A stretch of 64,000 nt of DNA from Faecalibacillus intestinalis (lineage in GTDB: Bacteria > Bacillota_I > Bacilli_A > Erysipelotrichales > Coprobacillaceae). The translations under genes and the position numbers were made by a program. The notes beneath the pieces were generated by a model that was given only the letters and a program-made list of their open reading frames with translations, made no database searches and had not been told where the DNA came from. Every line of letters begins with the position of its first letter. Within the stretch, counting starts at the first letter, position 1. The stretch covers positions 422 through 64,421 of the forward strand of contig NZ_PYLQ01000015.1 in assembly GCF_003024685.1 (NCBI RefSeq), written 5' to 3'. This document shows, one piece after another, positions 37,710 through 46,513 of the stretch.

Positions 37710-38989
37710 TATACCACTCTTCCAATTAACATTTCATCATATGAATCAATTATAACATTCTTCAATTGTCCTATCAATTGTTCATCACTTTGTACTTTTA
37801 TAAGTAAATAATTATCTCCATGTCCCACATAATATCCATGATCTTCTTTTTCAAAAAGAACTCTTAAAGTTTTACCAATTTGAGATTTTGCATAATTTTC
37901 ATTTAATTCATGAGAAAGTGCAATCAAACGATTAACTCTTTCATGTTTAATTTTTTCATCAACTTGTACCATGCGAGCTGCAGGTGTTCCTTTACGCATA
38001 GAATAAGGGAAAACATGAAGTTGTGTATATCCTACTTTTTTAATAAATTCATAAGTTTTTTCAAACTCTTCTTCGCTTTCTCCAGGAAAACCAACAATGA
38101 CATCTGTTGTAAAAACAATATCAGGAATCAATCTTCTAATTTTTGATAATTTTTCATAATATTGTTCACAATTATATTTTCTATTCATACGTTTAAGTGT
38201 TTCATCGCATCCAGCTTGAAGCGGTACATGTAAATGATCCACAATAATTTTAGATTTTGAAATTAAATCAATAATATCATCAGTAATTTGACTTGTTTCA
38301 ATAGAAGAAATACGAAGTCTCTTTAATCCTTCTATTTTTGTTAAATCTACTAATAAATCATAAAAACTATAATTTTCTAAATCTTCACCATATCCTGCTG
38401 TATGAATCCCTGTTAAAACAATTTCTACATATCCTTTAGCTACTAATTCCTTTGCTTGTTTAATAACACTTTCTGGTTTTCTAGATCGCACTCTTCCTCT
38501 AGCATAAGGAATAATACAGTATGTACAAAAATTATTACATCCATCTTGAATCTTTAAATAAGCTCTTGTATGTAAAAAACGATCAATATTTAAATCTTCA
38601 AATTTTCTTAATTGTTTAACTTCAGAAACTTTCACAATTCTTTCATGTGTTTGTTGATACTTTTCTACTAAATCAACAATTTCATTTCTAAATTGTGTCC
38701 CTAAAATGATACTTACACCTTCAATTGCTTCAATATCTTGAGGTGCTACTTGACTATAACATCCAACAACACAAACGGTTGCTTGAGGATTTTTACGAAT
38801 TGCTTTGCGTATCATTTGACGAGATTTACTATCTCCTGTATTTGTGACAGTACATGTATTAACAACATAAACATCTGCCACTTCTTTAAAATCAACTTCT
38901 TCATATCCTGCTTCTTCAAACATATTTAACATTGCTTGAGATTCATAGGAATTAACTTTACATCCTAATGTATGGAATGCAACTTTCAT
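37709..38989 (-). CDS. mtaB: tRNA t6A37 methylthiotransferase MtaB
   Basis: This 426-aa radical SAM methylthiotransferase makes ms2t6A at position 37 of ANN-decoding tRNAs. It has an N-terminal UPF0004 domain with FHTLGCKVN (C10), NTCTV and VVGCYSQ cysteines, the radical SAM cluster CNNFCTYCIIPYARGRVRSR, and a C-terminal TRAM region. The MtaB type (rather than MiaB) is shown by the LGCKVN start and by its place next to rsmE, a common Firmicutes order. Its stop overlaps the MurE-like start (TAATG). Confidence 0.93.
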   Translation of the reverse strand: MKVAFHTLGCKVNSYESQAMLNMFEEAGYEEVDFKEVADVYVVNTCTVTNTGDSKSRQMIRKAIRKNPQATVCVVGCYSQVAPQDIEAIEGVSIILGTQFRNEIVDLVEKYQQTHERIVKVSEVKQLRKFEDLNIDRFLHTRAYLKIQDGCNNFCTYCIIPYARGRVRSRKPESVIKQAKELVAKGYVEIVLTGIHTAGYGEDLENYSFYDLLVDLTKIEGLKRLRISSIETSQITDDIIDLISKSKIIVDHLHVPLQAGCDETLKRMNRKYNCEQYYEKLSKIRRLIPDIVFTTDVIVGFPGESEEEFEKTYEFIKKVGYTQLHVFPYSMRKGTPAARMVQVDEKIKHERVNRLIALSHELNENYAKSQIGKTLRVLFEKEDHGYYVGHGDNYLLIKVQSDEQLIGQLKNVIIDSYDEMLIGRVV

Positions 38990-38997
38990 TCTTTCAC

Positions 38998-39750
38998 CTA
39001 CTTTAATTTTTTCATAATTTTTTTATGTACTTTATCACTTAAATAATTTAATTCATGTAATTGATTTATAAATTGTTGAGGTTGTTTATAATAAGTCATA
39101 ACTTCTCTTATATCATCTAAAGATGTATTTCCTTGGAAATATTTATCAACTATTGGAAAACTATCTACTAAACCATATTCTTTCTTATCAAAAATATAGA
39201 TTTTCTTTAAACCATCATAATAATAATATTCATAATTTTCATCTTCAGCTATTCCTTTTAAAGAAGAAAAAGCAGAACGTAATACTTTTAAACCATAAAG
39301 TTGATAAGGAATTTCTATATTTCTTTGATAATTTTTAACATACAATTGATGTTGTTTTAATGTTAATAACATATAATTATTTAAATATCTTTCATTTATA
39401 AAAGGTTCTAAATAAGGAATTAAAATAATTTGTTGATCAGCTTTCATGAGTTTTAAATTTTTTAACGTTTCACTAATAATACTATTAAACATTTTTTGTT
39501 TTTCTTCATAATTTAAATATTGAATAGCATCTTGTGTCTCATAAACAAATTTCTTATATTCCCCTTCTATTTTTGTCTTATTATAAATACCATTTAAAAT
39601 CACTTCATATTTAAACATTTCTTCTTCATTTGTCATTTTAAAAGCAAAACCATCTTCAAGAAAAGTATCTTTTTGTCCTTCAATAAGACGAAACAAATCA
39701 CATTTTTTTAATTTTAACTCTACCCCATATTTCTTTAATAATTTAATCAT
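38998..39750 (-). CDS. Hypothetical protein between rsmE and mtaB
   Basis: This 250-aa, Lys/Tyr/Glu-rich, soluble protein has no signal or membrane segments that I can see. The central part (about 80-140, IILIPYLEPFINERYLNNY...) and YEYYYYDGLKKIYIFDKKEYGLVDSFPIV near 190 are its most distinctive features. I do not recognise a family. It overlaps the rsmE stop by four bases (ATGA) and is followed by mtaB nine bases later, so it is produced with two RNA-modifying enzymes and may serve translation, but no function can be claimed. Confidence 0.7.
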   Translation of the reverse strand: MIKLLKKYGVELKLKKCDLFRLIEGQKDTFLEDGFAFKMTNEEEMFKYEVILNGIYNKTKIEGEYKKFVYETQDAIQYLNYEEKQKMFNSIISETLKNLKLMKADQQIILIPYLEPFINERYLNNYMLLTLKQHQLYVKNYQRNIEIPYQLYGLKVLRSAFSSLKGIAEDENYEYYYYDGLKKIYIFDKKEYGLVDSFPIVDKYFQGNTSLDDIREVMTYYKQPQQFINQLHELNYLSDKVHKKIMKKLK

Positions 39751-40487
39751 TTTGTAAGCTCCCTTGAATAACCAATGACGCTCATTAAATAAAGTGGTGC
39801 TGTTTCACTTCTTAAAATACGGTTACCTAATGAACAACATTTAACACCCATCTCATTTAATTCTTGAATTTCACTTTCATCAAAGCCACCTTCACAACCA
39901 ACAATAATCAATAATTGATCTCCTGCTTTTAATTGTTGTAAAGTATGAAATAATTCACCATGTTCATGTTGTTTAGCAGTTTCTTCATAAGCCACTAAAT
40001 TATAATCTTTTAAATAGGGTTTTAATTCTTTAATTGTTTTTACTTCTTCTATTGAAGGTATTCTATTTCTTCCTGATTGTTCACTTGCTTCTTTTAATAT
40101 TTTTTGATAGCGGGGCAGTTTTTTATTGAATTTGTCTTTAGTAAGTTTAACAACACATCTTTTAGAACTTAATGGAATAATGTGATGAACTCCTAACTCA
40201 CAAGCTTTTTGTAAAACAAATTCAAATTTATCTCCTTTAGGTAAAGCATAAACAAGTGTAACTTCTACATCTAATTCATTATTAATATCTAATTTTTCAA
40301 TTGGTAAAATTGTACCTTCTTGAACATTTTCAATTGAACATAAATATTGAATATGTTTTAAGTCTACACAAATAATTTGATCACCATTTTTATTACGCAT
40401 TACTTTTTCTATATGATGTTGATCACTACTTTCTATTTTGAAAGATTTATTTAATTCGATATTTTCATTTATAAAATATTTTTGCAT
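39747..40487 (-). CDS. rsmE: 16S rRNA (uracil-1498-N3)-methyltransferase
   Basis: This 246-aa SPOUT enzyme has an N-terminal PUA-like RNA domain (residues 1-70, HIEKVMRNKNGDQIICVD) and a SPOUT knot with EQSGRNRIPSI (about 137-147), IIVGCEGGFDESEI (191-204) and SLGNRILRSETA (217-228). All family motifs are intact. It is first in an operon of five tightly packed genes (rsmE, unknown, mtaB, MurE-like, deoC). Confidence 0.95.
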   Translation of the reverse strand: MQKYFINENIELNKSFKIESSDQHHIEKVMRNKNGDQIICVDLKHIQYLCSIENVQEGTILPIEKLDINNELDVEVTLVYALPKGDKFEFVLQKACELGVHHIIPLSSKRCVVKLTKDKFNKKLPRYQKILKEASEQSGRNRIPSIEEVKTIKELKPYLKDYNLVAYEETAKQHEHGELFHTLQQLKAGDQLLIIVGCEGGFDESEIQELNEMGVKCCSLGNRILRSETAPLYLMSVIGYSRELTK

Positions 40488-40569
40488 CGTCTTTCACCCC
40501 AACATATTCTAGCATAATATTTCCCCAAGAAAAAACAATTTTACATTTTTATTTATATTCCTACAATTT

Positions 40570-40599
40570 CAAAAAGAAAAGTACGATTTCTCGTACTTA
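40570..40599 (-). terminator. Second terminator after clpB
   Basis: On the minus strand, AAGTACGA, loop GAAA, TCGTACTT, then TTCTTTTTG. Confidence 0.75.
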
Positions 40600-40638
40600 A
40601 TTAGTTATTATTTTCTTTCTAAATACAAAATAGTTTTA

Positions 40639-40668
40639 TAAAAAAAGAAGTAGCTTTTATACTACTTC
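40639..40668 (-). terminator. First terminator after clpB
   Basis: On the minus strand, GAAGTAG, 8-nt loop, CTACTTC, then seven T, immediately after the stop codon. Confidence 0.85.
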
Positions 40669-40669
40669 C

Positions 40670-43237
40670 TTATTGAGCTTTTAAAACAAATCCATCTTGA
40701 TAATCAACTTCTACATGTTGTCCTTGATGAACTGTTCCTTTAATAATTTCTTTAGCAAGTTTTGTTTCAATTTGAGATTGAATAAATCTCTTTAATGGTC
40801 TTGCTCCATAGATTGGATCAAATCCTTCTTCTTGAATCATTTGATAAGCTTGATCAGTTAAAGAAATTGTAATCTTTTTATCTTGTAAACGATGAACTAA
40901 TTGACCAATAAATTTATCAATGATTTTTCTTACTACAGAACCATCTAATGAATTGAACATAACAATTTCATCAATACGATTTAAAAATTCTGGTTTAAAG
41001 TGCACTTTTAATTCTTCTTTTACAAGTTTTCTGTTTTCTTCATTATTACCTTCTAATAAATATTGAGAACCAATATTACTTGTCATAATAATAATTGTAT
41101 TTTTAAAGCTCACTGTATTTCCTTTACTATCTGTAATACGACCATCGTCTAAAACTTGAAGTAGGATATTAAATACATCTGGATGTGCTTTTTCAATTTC
41201 ATCCAATAATACAATACTATAAGGATGACGTCTTACTGCTTCTGTTAATTGTCCTCCTTCTTCATAACCTACATATCCTGGTGGAGCACCTACTAAACGT
41301 GAGACACTAAATTTTTCCATATATTCAGACATATCAATACGTACAATATTCTTTTCAGTGTCAAATAATTGTTCAGCCAATGCTTTAGCCACTTCTGTTT
41401 TACCAACCCCAGTTGGACCTAAGAATAAGAAGGAACCAATTGGTTTTTCTTCATCATTGATACCAGCACGACTACGTAAGATAGCATCTGTTACTTTAGT
41501 GATTGCATCATCTTGACCAATAACACGTACTTTTAATGTATCATCTAAGGCTAAAAGTTTTTCTCTTTCAGAAGCCATTAATTTATTCATTGGAATACCT
41601 GTCCATCTTGAAATAACTTCTGAGACATTATCAACAGTTACTTTTTCTTGAAGTAAAGCATCATCCGATTCTTTTGCTTCAAGATCAGCAATTTCTTTGG
41701 TGATTTTTGGAATATCACCATATTGAAGTTTAGAAGCTTCTTGTAAATTACCTTCTTGCATATATTTATCTTGTAAAGCTACAAGTTTATTTTTTTGATT
41801 CTTTAATTCTTTAATATGATCTAATGAAGACTTTTCTTCTTTCCATTTTGCTTTTAATGCTGTTTCTTGTTCAGTTAAAGAAGCAATACGTTCTTTAATA
41901 TCATTTAAACGTTTTACATTATCTTCATTACTATCTTCTTTTTCAATAGAAATTCTTTCCATTTCTAATCGATTCTTTTCACGTGTAATACCATCTAATT
42001 CTTCTGGTAAAGAATCAATTTCCATACGAATAGAAGCACAAGCTTCATCAATTAAATCAATTGCTTTATCTGGTAAGAAACGATCGGTAATATATCTTTG
42101 TGATAAATTAACAGCACCAATAATAGCACTATCATTGATTTTAACCCCATGATGTCTTTCAAAAGAATCTTTTAAACCACGTAAGATAGCAATACTATCA
42201 TCAATTGTTGGTTCATCAACTTGTACCTTTTGGAAACGTCTTTCAAGAGCCGCATCTTTTTCAATATATTGTCTATATTCATCTAGGGTTGTTGCTCCAA
42301 TACAATGAAGTTCACCACGAGCTAACATTGGTTTTAATAAGTTAGCGGCATCCATCGCACCATCTGTTTTACCAGCACCTACTAATTGATGGATTTCATC
42401 AATAAATAAGATGATATTTCCATTTGCTTTTTTAATTTCACCTAAAACAGCTTTCAATCTTTCTTCAAATTCACCACGATATTTAGCACCTGCTACAAGT
42501 GAACCTAAGTCAAGTTCATATAAAGTTTTATTTTGTAAAGAAATTGGTACATCATTTTTATAAATACGCCATGCCAATCCTTCAACGATGGCTGTTTTAC
42601 CAACACCTGGTTCACCAATTAAAATTGGATTATTTTTTGTTTTACGTGACAAGATTTGAATCACACGACGAATTTCATCATCACGCCCAATAACTGGATC
42701 TAATTTTCCATTTTCCACATCTTTTGTTAAGTCACGTCCATATTTTTCTAATACTTCATAAGTATTTTCTGGATTTGGATTATCTACCATATGATCACCC
42801 CGCATTTCTAAAATTACCTTTTTTGTATCCTTTTTATTCATACCTTCTTGGTTCAATAAATCTTTGATCCAATTTTCATTTATTTCAAATAATGCCATAA
42901 TGACATGTTCTACTGACATATATTCATCTTTAAACGATGTCATTTGATTATTTGCTTTTGCAAGTAAATCATTTAAGCTATAGCTTATTCTCATGCTATT
43001 GACATCAATATTTTCAAGTGTCGGCTTTTGTTGAAACCTTTGTTCTAATACTTGAATGAAATGATTTTTATCTTTATTTAGCTTAGATAACACCCTTGGA
43101 AAAATACCACTACTATCATTCAATAAAACATACAATACATGTTCAATGTCAATTACTTGATGCTTATAACTTAATGCTAATTGACTTGCTTTTTGAATTG
43201 CCTCTTGCATCTTGGCTGTAAATTTTTCGATATCCAT
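40670..43237 (-). CDS. clpB: ATP-dependent disaggregase ClpB
   Basis: This 855-aa Hsp100 chaperone rescues aggregated proteins with DnaK. It has a Clp N-domain (1-150), AAA1 with GEPGVGKTA, and a coiled-coil M-domain (about 400-520, rich in Glu/Lys) that marks ClpB rather than ClpC. AAA2 has GPTGVGKTE and the sensor region [10 protein letters not shown], and there is no ClpP-binding loop. The start is the ATG behind AAAGGAG at 43237; the longer frame would read through the operator. Its regulation is plain: a near-consensus promoter between two CIRCE boxes, so HrcA represses it until heat stress. Confidence 0.96.
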   Translation of the reverse strand: MDIEKFTAKMQEAIQKASQLALSYKHQVIDIEHVLYVLLNDSSGIFPRVLSKLNKDKNHFIQVLEQRFQQKPTLENIDVNSMRISYSLNDLLAKANNQMTSFKDEYMSVEHVIMALFEINENWIKDLLNQEGMNKKDTKKVILEMRGDHMVDNPNPENTYEVLEKYGRDLTKDVENGKLDPVIGRDDEIRRVIQILSRKTKNNPILIGEPGVGKTAIVEGLAWRIYKNDVPISLQNKTLYELDLGSLVAGAKYRGEFEERLKAVLGEIKKANGNIILFIDEIHQLVGAGKTDGAMDAANLLKPMLARGELHCIGATTLDEYRQYIEKDAALERRFQKVQVDEPTIDDSIAILRGLKDSFERHHGVKINDSAIIGAVNLSQRYITDRFLPDKAIDLIDEACASIRMEIDSLPEELDGITREKNRLEMERISIEKEDSNEDNVKRLNDIKERIASLTEQETALKAKWKEEKSSLDHIKELKNQKNKLVALQDKYMQEGNLQEASKLQYGDIPKITKEIADLEAKESDDALLQEKVTVDNVSEVISRWTGIPMNKLMASEREKLLALDDTLKVRVIGQDDAITKVTDAILRSRAGINDEEKPIGSFLFLGPTGVGKTEVAKALAEQLFDTEKNIVRIDMSEYMEKFSVSRLVGAPPGYVGYEEGGQLTEAVRRHPYSIVLLDEIEKAHPDVFNILLQVLDDGRITDSKGNTVSFKNTIIIMTSNIGSQYLLEGNNEENRKLVKEELKVHFKPEFLNRIDEIVMFNSLDGSVVRKIIDKFIGQLVHRLQDKKITISLTDQAYQMIQEEGFDPIYGARPLKRFIQSQIETKLAKEIIKGTVHQGQHVEVDYQDGFVLKAQ

Positions 43238-43251
43238 GTTATCACTCTCCT

Positions 43252-43278
43252 TTAGCACTCCTTTATCCCTAGTGCTAA
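43252..43278. promoter_or_regulatory. CIRCE operator 1 (HrcA site) before clpB
   Basis: TTAGCACTC, nine bases, TAGTGCTAA: one mismatch to the CIRCE consensus. Its clpB-proximal end runs into the ribosome site of clpB. Confidence 0.9.
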
Positions 43279-43282
43279 TTTT

Positions 43283-43310
43283 ATTATATTCATATTTTTA
43301 GCACTGTCAA
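43283..43310 (-). promoter_or_regulatory. Sigma-A promoter of clpB
   Basis: -35 TTGACA (43305-43310), a 16-bp gap, -10 TATAAT (43283-43288). Both hexamers are perfect. The -35 lies within the second CIRCE box. Confidence 0.85.
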
Positions 43311-43324
43311 CACTAAAGTGCTAA
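43298..43324. promoter_or_regulatory. CIRCE operator 2 (HrcA site) over the clpB -35
   Basis: TTAGCACTG, nine bases, AAGTGCTAA: perfect apart from the innermost pair. Two HrcA sites frame the promoter. Confidence 0.9.
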
Positions 43325-43367
43325 AAAATAAAATTTATTATAAAAAAAGTGAAACATGATTTCCCTT

Positions 43368-43849
43368 TTAATGAAGTAATTTCATAACATCTTCTTCACT
43401 ATTAATATTAAGAATATTAACTGCTAATTCATCTAATTGTTCAATGCTTATATTTGATAATTGTTCTTCTAGAATTTTTGATAAACTTCCTAGTTTTACT
43501 TTTAAAAGTGTTTCTAAAGTACTAAGTTTTCCAGTCTCAAAATACCGACTTTTAATGTTTCTAATGCTTGCACAAGCGTACTAATAAATGTACTTTCATC
43601 AACGTCAAGAGGTAAAGCATTTTTCGCAAATTCACATTCTATAAGATAACTAGCTTGTTTAAAGATTTCATCTGTTTTTTCAATTCCAAAATTCTTAAAT
43701 AAAACATCATTCATACAATATTCTAACAATCAATAAACAAGTACAAGCATTTCTTCTCCTAAATGTTCTCTTCCTTTTTTAATATTTCCTAATTTCTTCA
43801 ATTCAAATTTATAATGGCTTTCAGGAGATACTTCAAATATATTTTTCAT
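43368..43849 (-). pseudogene. Decayed gene with Rpn/DUF4351-type C-terminus
   Basis: From an ATG at 43849 behind GGAGGATAAGT the frame reads MKNIFEVSPESHYKFELKKLG... up to a TGA at 43730-43732. It then continues (LLEYCMNDVLFKNFG...) to about 43535, where a one-base shift is needed to reach KLSTLETLLKVKLGSLSK...ISEEDVMKLLH-type sequence and a stop at 43368. The tail matches the C-terminus of the Rpn-type pseudogene at 7885-8832 (LL..KLG.LS...NDVLKLIH). One nonsense and one frameshift lesion show decay. The N-terminal half is not recognised, so the parent may have been an Rpn relative or a separate DUF4351 protein. Confidence 0.7.
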
Positions 43850-44012
43850 ACTTATCCTCCAAACATCTAAATATATATATTTATTTTTATTGTATCATTA
43901 TAATTTCAAATTACAATTTGTAAGAATTGATATGATAAAAATTAACATAATCAATAATTTATATCTTGTTCCTTTATATTAGTGATATAATACATAAAAA
44001 AGGAGGATTTTT

Positions 44013-45176
44013 ATGAATAATATAACAATAAGTGAATCTATTAAATATATTGGGGTTGATGATACAACACTTGATCTTTTTGAAAGTCAATATATTGTAC
44101 CTCATGGGGTTAGTTATAACTCTTATCTTATTTTAGATGAAAAGATTGCAGTTATGGATACAGTTGATGCAAGAAAGACAAAAGAATGGTTTGATAATTT
44201 AGATAAGGAATTAAAGGAACGTGTTCCTGATTATTTGATTGTTTCTCATTTAGAGCCTGATCATTCCGCAAATATTCAATTATTTACAGAAAAGTATAAA
44301 GAAGCAAAACTTGTTTTAAGTGCCAAAGCAAAAGCGATGCTTCCTCAATTTTTTAATATTGAAGGATTAGATGAAAGATGTATTGTGGTTAAAGAAGGAG
44401 AAGAATTAGATTTAGGAAATCATCATTTAAAATTCATCATGGCGCCAATGGTTCATTGGCCAGAAGTCATGGTAGAATATGAAACAACTGAAAAAGTGTT
44501 ATTTTCAGCAGACGGCTTTGGTAAATTTGGGGCTTTATCACATGATGAAGATTGGGCTTGTGAAGCAAGACGTTATTATTTTAATATTGTTGGTAAATAT
44601 GGTGCTCCTGTACAAGCTTTATTAAAAAAAGCCAGCACTTTAGATATTAAAATGATTTGTCCTTTACATGGTCCTATTTTAAAAGATAATTTAGGATATT
44701 ATATTGATAAATACCAAATTTGGAGTAGTTATCAAAGTGAAGATGAAGGGGTTTTAGTGGCAAGTGCTTCTATCCATGGAAATACCAAAGAAGTGGCTTT
44801 AAAAGTAGTTGATTTATTAAAAGAAAAAGGTGTTAAAGTTGCCTTCACTGATCTTACAAGAGATGACATGGCTGAAGCAGTTGAAGATGCTTTTAGATAT
44901 TCTAAAATGATTTTAGCCGGAGCTACTTATGATGGTGGTGTTTTTAGTCCAATGGAAGATTTCTTACATAGATTACAACATAAAGGATATCAAAATAAAA
45001 CTGTTGGACTTATTGAAAATGGTTCTTGGGCTCCTCTTGCAAATAAAGTGATGAAAGAAATGCTTACTCCAATGAAAAATGTTACTATTTGTGAAAATAC
45101 GGTCACAATTAAATCTACTTATAAAGATGAAAATCAAGAGGCAATTAATCAACTTGTTGAAGAAATATGTCATTAA
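44013..45176 (+). CDS. FprA-type flavodiiron protein (O2/NO reductase)
   Basis: This 387-aa protein has an N-terminal metallo-beta-lactamase-like diiron domain with ligands H79-x-E81-x-D83-H84 (SHLEPDHSANI), later His (APMVHWPE, CPLHGP) and D165 (SADGFGKFG). A C-terminal flavodoxin domain (about 250-385, VASASIHGNTKEVA and GATYDGGVFSPM) follows. These soluble enzymes reduce O2 to water or NO to N2O and protect anaerobes. It starts behind AAAGGAGGATTTTT and is monocistronic. It has no fused rubredoxin, so the electron donor must be encoded elsewhere. Confidence 0.93.
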   Translation: MNNITISESIKYIGVDDTTLDLFESQYIVPHGVSYNSYLILDEKIAVMDTVDARKTKEWFDNLDKELKERVPDYLIVSHLEPDHSANIQLFTEKYKEAKLVLSAKAKAMLPQFFNIEGLDERCIVVKEGEELDLGNHHLKFIMAPMVHWPEVMVEYETTEKVLFSADGFGKFGALSHDEDWACEARRYYFNIVGKYGAPVQALLKKASTLDIKMICPLHGPILKDNLGYYIDKYQIWSSYQSEDEGVLVASASIHGNTKEVALKVVDLLKEKGVKVAFTDLTRDDMAEAVEDAFRYSKMILAGATYDGGVFSPMEDFLHRLQHKGYQNKTVGLIENGSWAPLANKVMKEMLTPMKNVTICENTVTIKSTYKDENQEAINQLVEEICH

Positions 45177-45202
45177 AAAAATCAGCTATTGCTGATTTTT
45201 TA
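45175..45202 (+). terminator. Bidirectional terminator between the flavodiiron gene and def
   Basis: AAATCAGC (45179-45186), 4-nt loop, GCTGATTT (45191-45198), then T-run. Confidence 0.9.
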
Positions 45203-45613
45203 TATGATTTTTCCTTCAAAATGATCAAGCTCATGTTGAATGATTTGAGCTGTATACCCTTTAAACGTTCTAATTTTCTTTTTAAAATTTTGATCTAAAT
45301 AACTTACTTTGATACTTTCATATCTTTGTGTCTTTCTTACACCTTGTAATGATAGACAACCTTCTTCTGTTTGATACGTTTTTCCATTTATTTTTAAAAT
45401 AACAGGATTAATTAAAATAAGATATTTATTTTGATCTAAAACAACCATCATTGTTTTTAAATATCCAATCATATTCGCTGCCATACCAACACATTGTTCT
45501 TTGTAAGCTTGAATTGTTTCTAATAATTCATTGGCGATATATAAATCCTCTTTTGTACATGACTTTGATTTTTGTTTTAAAAAGAATTCATCTTTAATAA
45601 TTTCTTTAACCAT
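45200..45613 (-). CDS. def: Peptide deformylase
   Basis: This 137-aa metallo-enzyme removes the N-formyl group of nascent proteins. Motifs present are GMAANMIG (variant of GxGLAAxQ, with Asn for Gln), EGCLSL and QHELDHFEGK (HExxH). The variant first motif and short length mark it as a type 3-like or accessory deformylase rather than the main form. The start is uncertain: the ATG at 45613 and a GTG at 45622 both have only weak ribosome sites next to the nitroreductase stop. It is last in an operon with ABM and nitroreductase genes. Confidence 0.8.
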   Translation of the reverse strand: MVKEIIKDEFFLKQKSKSCTKEDLYIANELLETIQAYKEQCVGMAANMIGYLKTMMVVLDQNKYLILINPVILKINGKTYQTEEGCLSLQGVRKTQRYESIKVSYLDQNFKKKIRTFKGYTAQIIQHELDHFEGKII

Positions 45614-45615
45614 TT

Positions 45616-46137
45616 TTACCACTTATTATAATGAACAACAGATTCATCATAATATTCTTCTTTCTCTTTAATTTCATCTAGAGGATAACCAAAAGCAATA
45701 ATTGAATGAGGAATTTGATCATTTGGTAAATCAAACAATTTACTTTGGGCAAAAACACGATCCATTTGTGGCCATGTACCAAGCCAAACACTTCCAATAC
45801 CTAAAGACCAAGCTGCTAAAATCATATTTTGTCCAGCAATAGAACCATCTACAGCAAAATAATCTTTAGAGAATTTAAATGCTTTTGAGTAATCTCCACA
45901 AATTAAAATAGCAAAAGCACATTCAAGTAATGGTTTCGCTGGTACACCATTCGCTTCATACATTTGTTTTAAAACTTCTTGATCATCAATTACAATAAAT
46001 GACCAATCTTTTGAATTAACACATGTTGGCCCTGACATTCCTGCTTTTAAGATTGTTTTGATGTCTTTTTCATCTACTTTTTGATTTTTAAATTGTCGAA
46101 CACTTTTTCTTGTAAAAATTGTTTCTAATGTATTCAT
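45616..46137 (-). CDS. Nitroreductase-family flavoprotein
   Basis: This 173-aa FMN enzyme has the N-terminal RKSVRQFKNQKVD (10-22, FMN phosphate contact), AGMSGPTCVNSKDWSFIVI, and the late GIGSVWLGTWP. Members reduce nitro compounds, quinones or flavins with NAD(P)H; the substrate here is unknown. The short form with a Cys (PTCVN) resembles the clostridial type. It overlaps the ABM gene by one base (TAATG). The pairing with a quinol-oxygenase-like protein suggests handling of electrophiles or quinones. Confidence 0.88.
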   Translation of the reverse strand: MNTLETIFTRKSVRQFKNQKVDEKDIKTILKAGMSGPTCVNSKDWSFIVIDDQEVLKQMYEANGVPAKPLLECAFAILICGDYSKAFKFSKDYFAVDGSIAGQNMILAAWSLGIGSVWLGTWPQMDRVFAQSKLFDLPNDQIPHSIIAFGYPLDEIKEKEEYYDESVVHYNKW

Positions 46138-46424
46138 TATTGCACCTCTTTATATTTAATTGCTCTTGAAGGTTTTGAAGCAAAGCTTTTGATTTGAGGA
46201 ACAATTGTTGTAAAGTGTTTTGTTTGATTATGTTCATCAATTGCTTCTTGGTTTTGCCATTCTTCAATAAAAGTAAAATGACTATCATCATTAATATCTT
46301 GATAAAGATGATAAGAGATATTTCCTTTTTCTTCTCTACTTAAAATAATAAGTTCTTTTGTAAGTTTTAAAAATTCTTCTTGATATTCTTCTTTAATATA
46401 ATTTTCTGCAACAATTTTAATCAT
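46137..46424 (-). CDS. Antibiotic biosynthesis monooxygenase (ABM) domain protein
   Basis: This 95-aa dimeric ferredoxin-like fold protein of the YgiN/quinol monooxygenase type shows EFLKLTKELIILSREEKGNISYHLYQDINDDSHFTFIEEWQNQEAIDEHNQTKHF, with typical E/H positions. It works on quinols or related aromatics in characterised cases. It starts behind TGGAGGCATACT and is first in the ABM-nitroreductase-def operon. A perfect 14-bp palindrome (46440-46453) next to the promoter suggests an inducible repressor. Confidence 0.85.
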   Translation of the reverse strand: MIKIVAENYIKEEYQEEFLKLTKELIILSREEKGNISYHLYQDINDDSHFTFIEEWQNQEAIDEHNQTKHFTTIVPQIKSFASKPSRAIKYKEVQ

Positions 46425-46439
46425 AGTATGCCTCCATTA

Positions 46440-46480
46440 GTTGATATATCAACAGTATAATAAAATATTCTATTTGTCAA
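46440..46480 (-). promoter_or_regulatory. Promoter and palindromic operator of the ABM-nitroreductase-def operon
   Basis: -35 TTGACA (46475-46480), a 15-bp gap, -10 TATACT (46454-46459). This is followed directly by the perfect palindrome GTTGATATATCAAC (46440-46453). The short gap is unusual. The palindrome would block RNA polymerase if bound; the repressor is not in the window. Confidence 0.55.
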
Positions 46481-46482
46481 AT

Positions 46483-46513
46483 AAAAAAATGCTATGCACT
46501 GCATAACATTTTA
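46483..46513 (-). terminator. Terminator of aroE
   Basis: On the minus strand an 11-bp stem (46501-46511 with 46487-46497, one wobble) with a 3-nt loop is followed by T-rich sequence. Confidence 0.85.
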
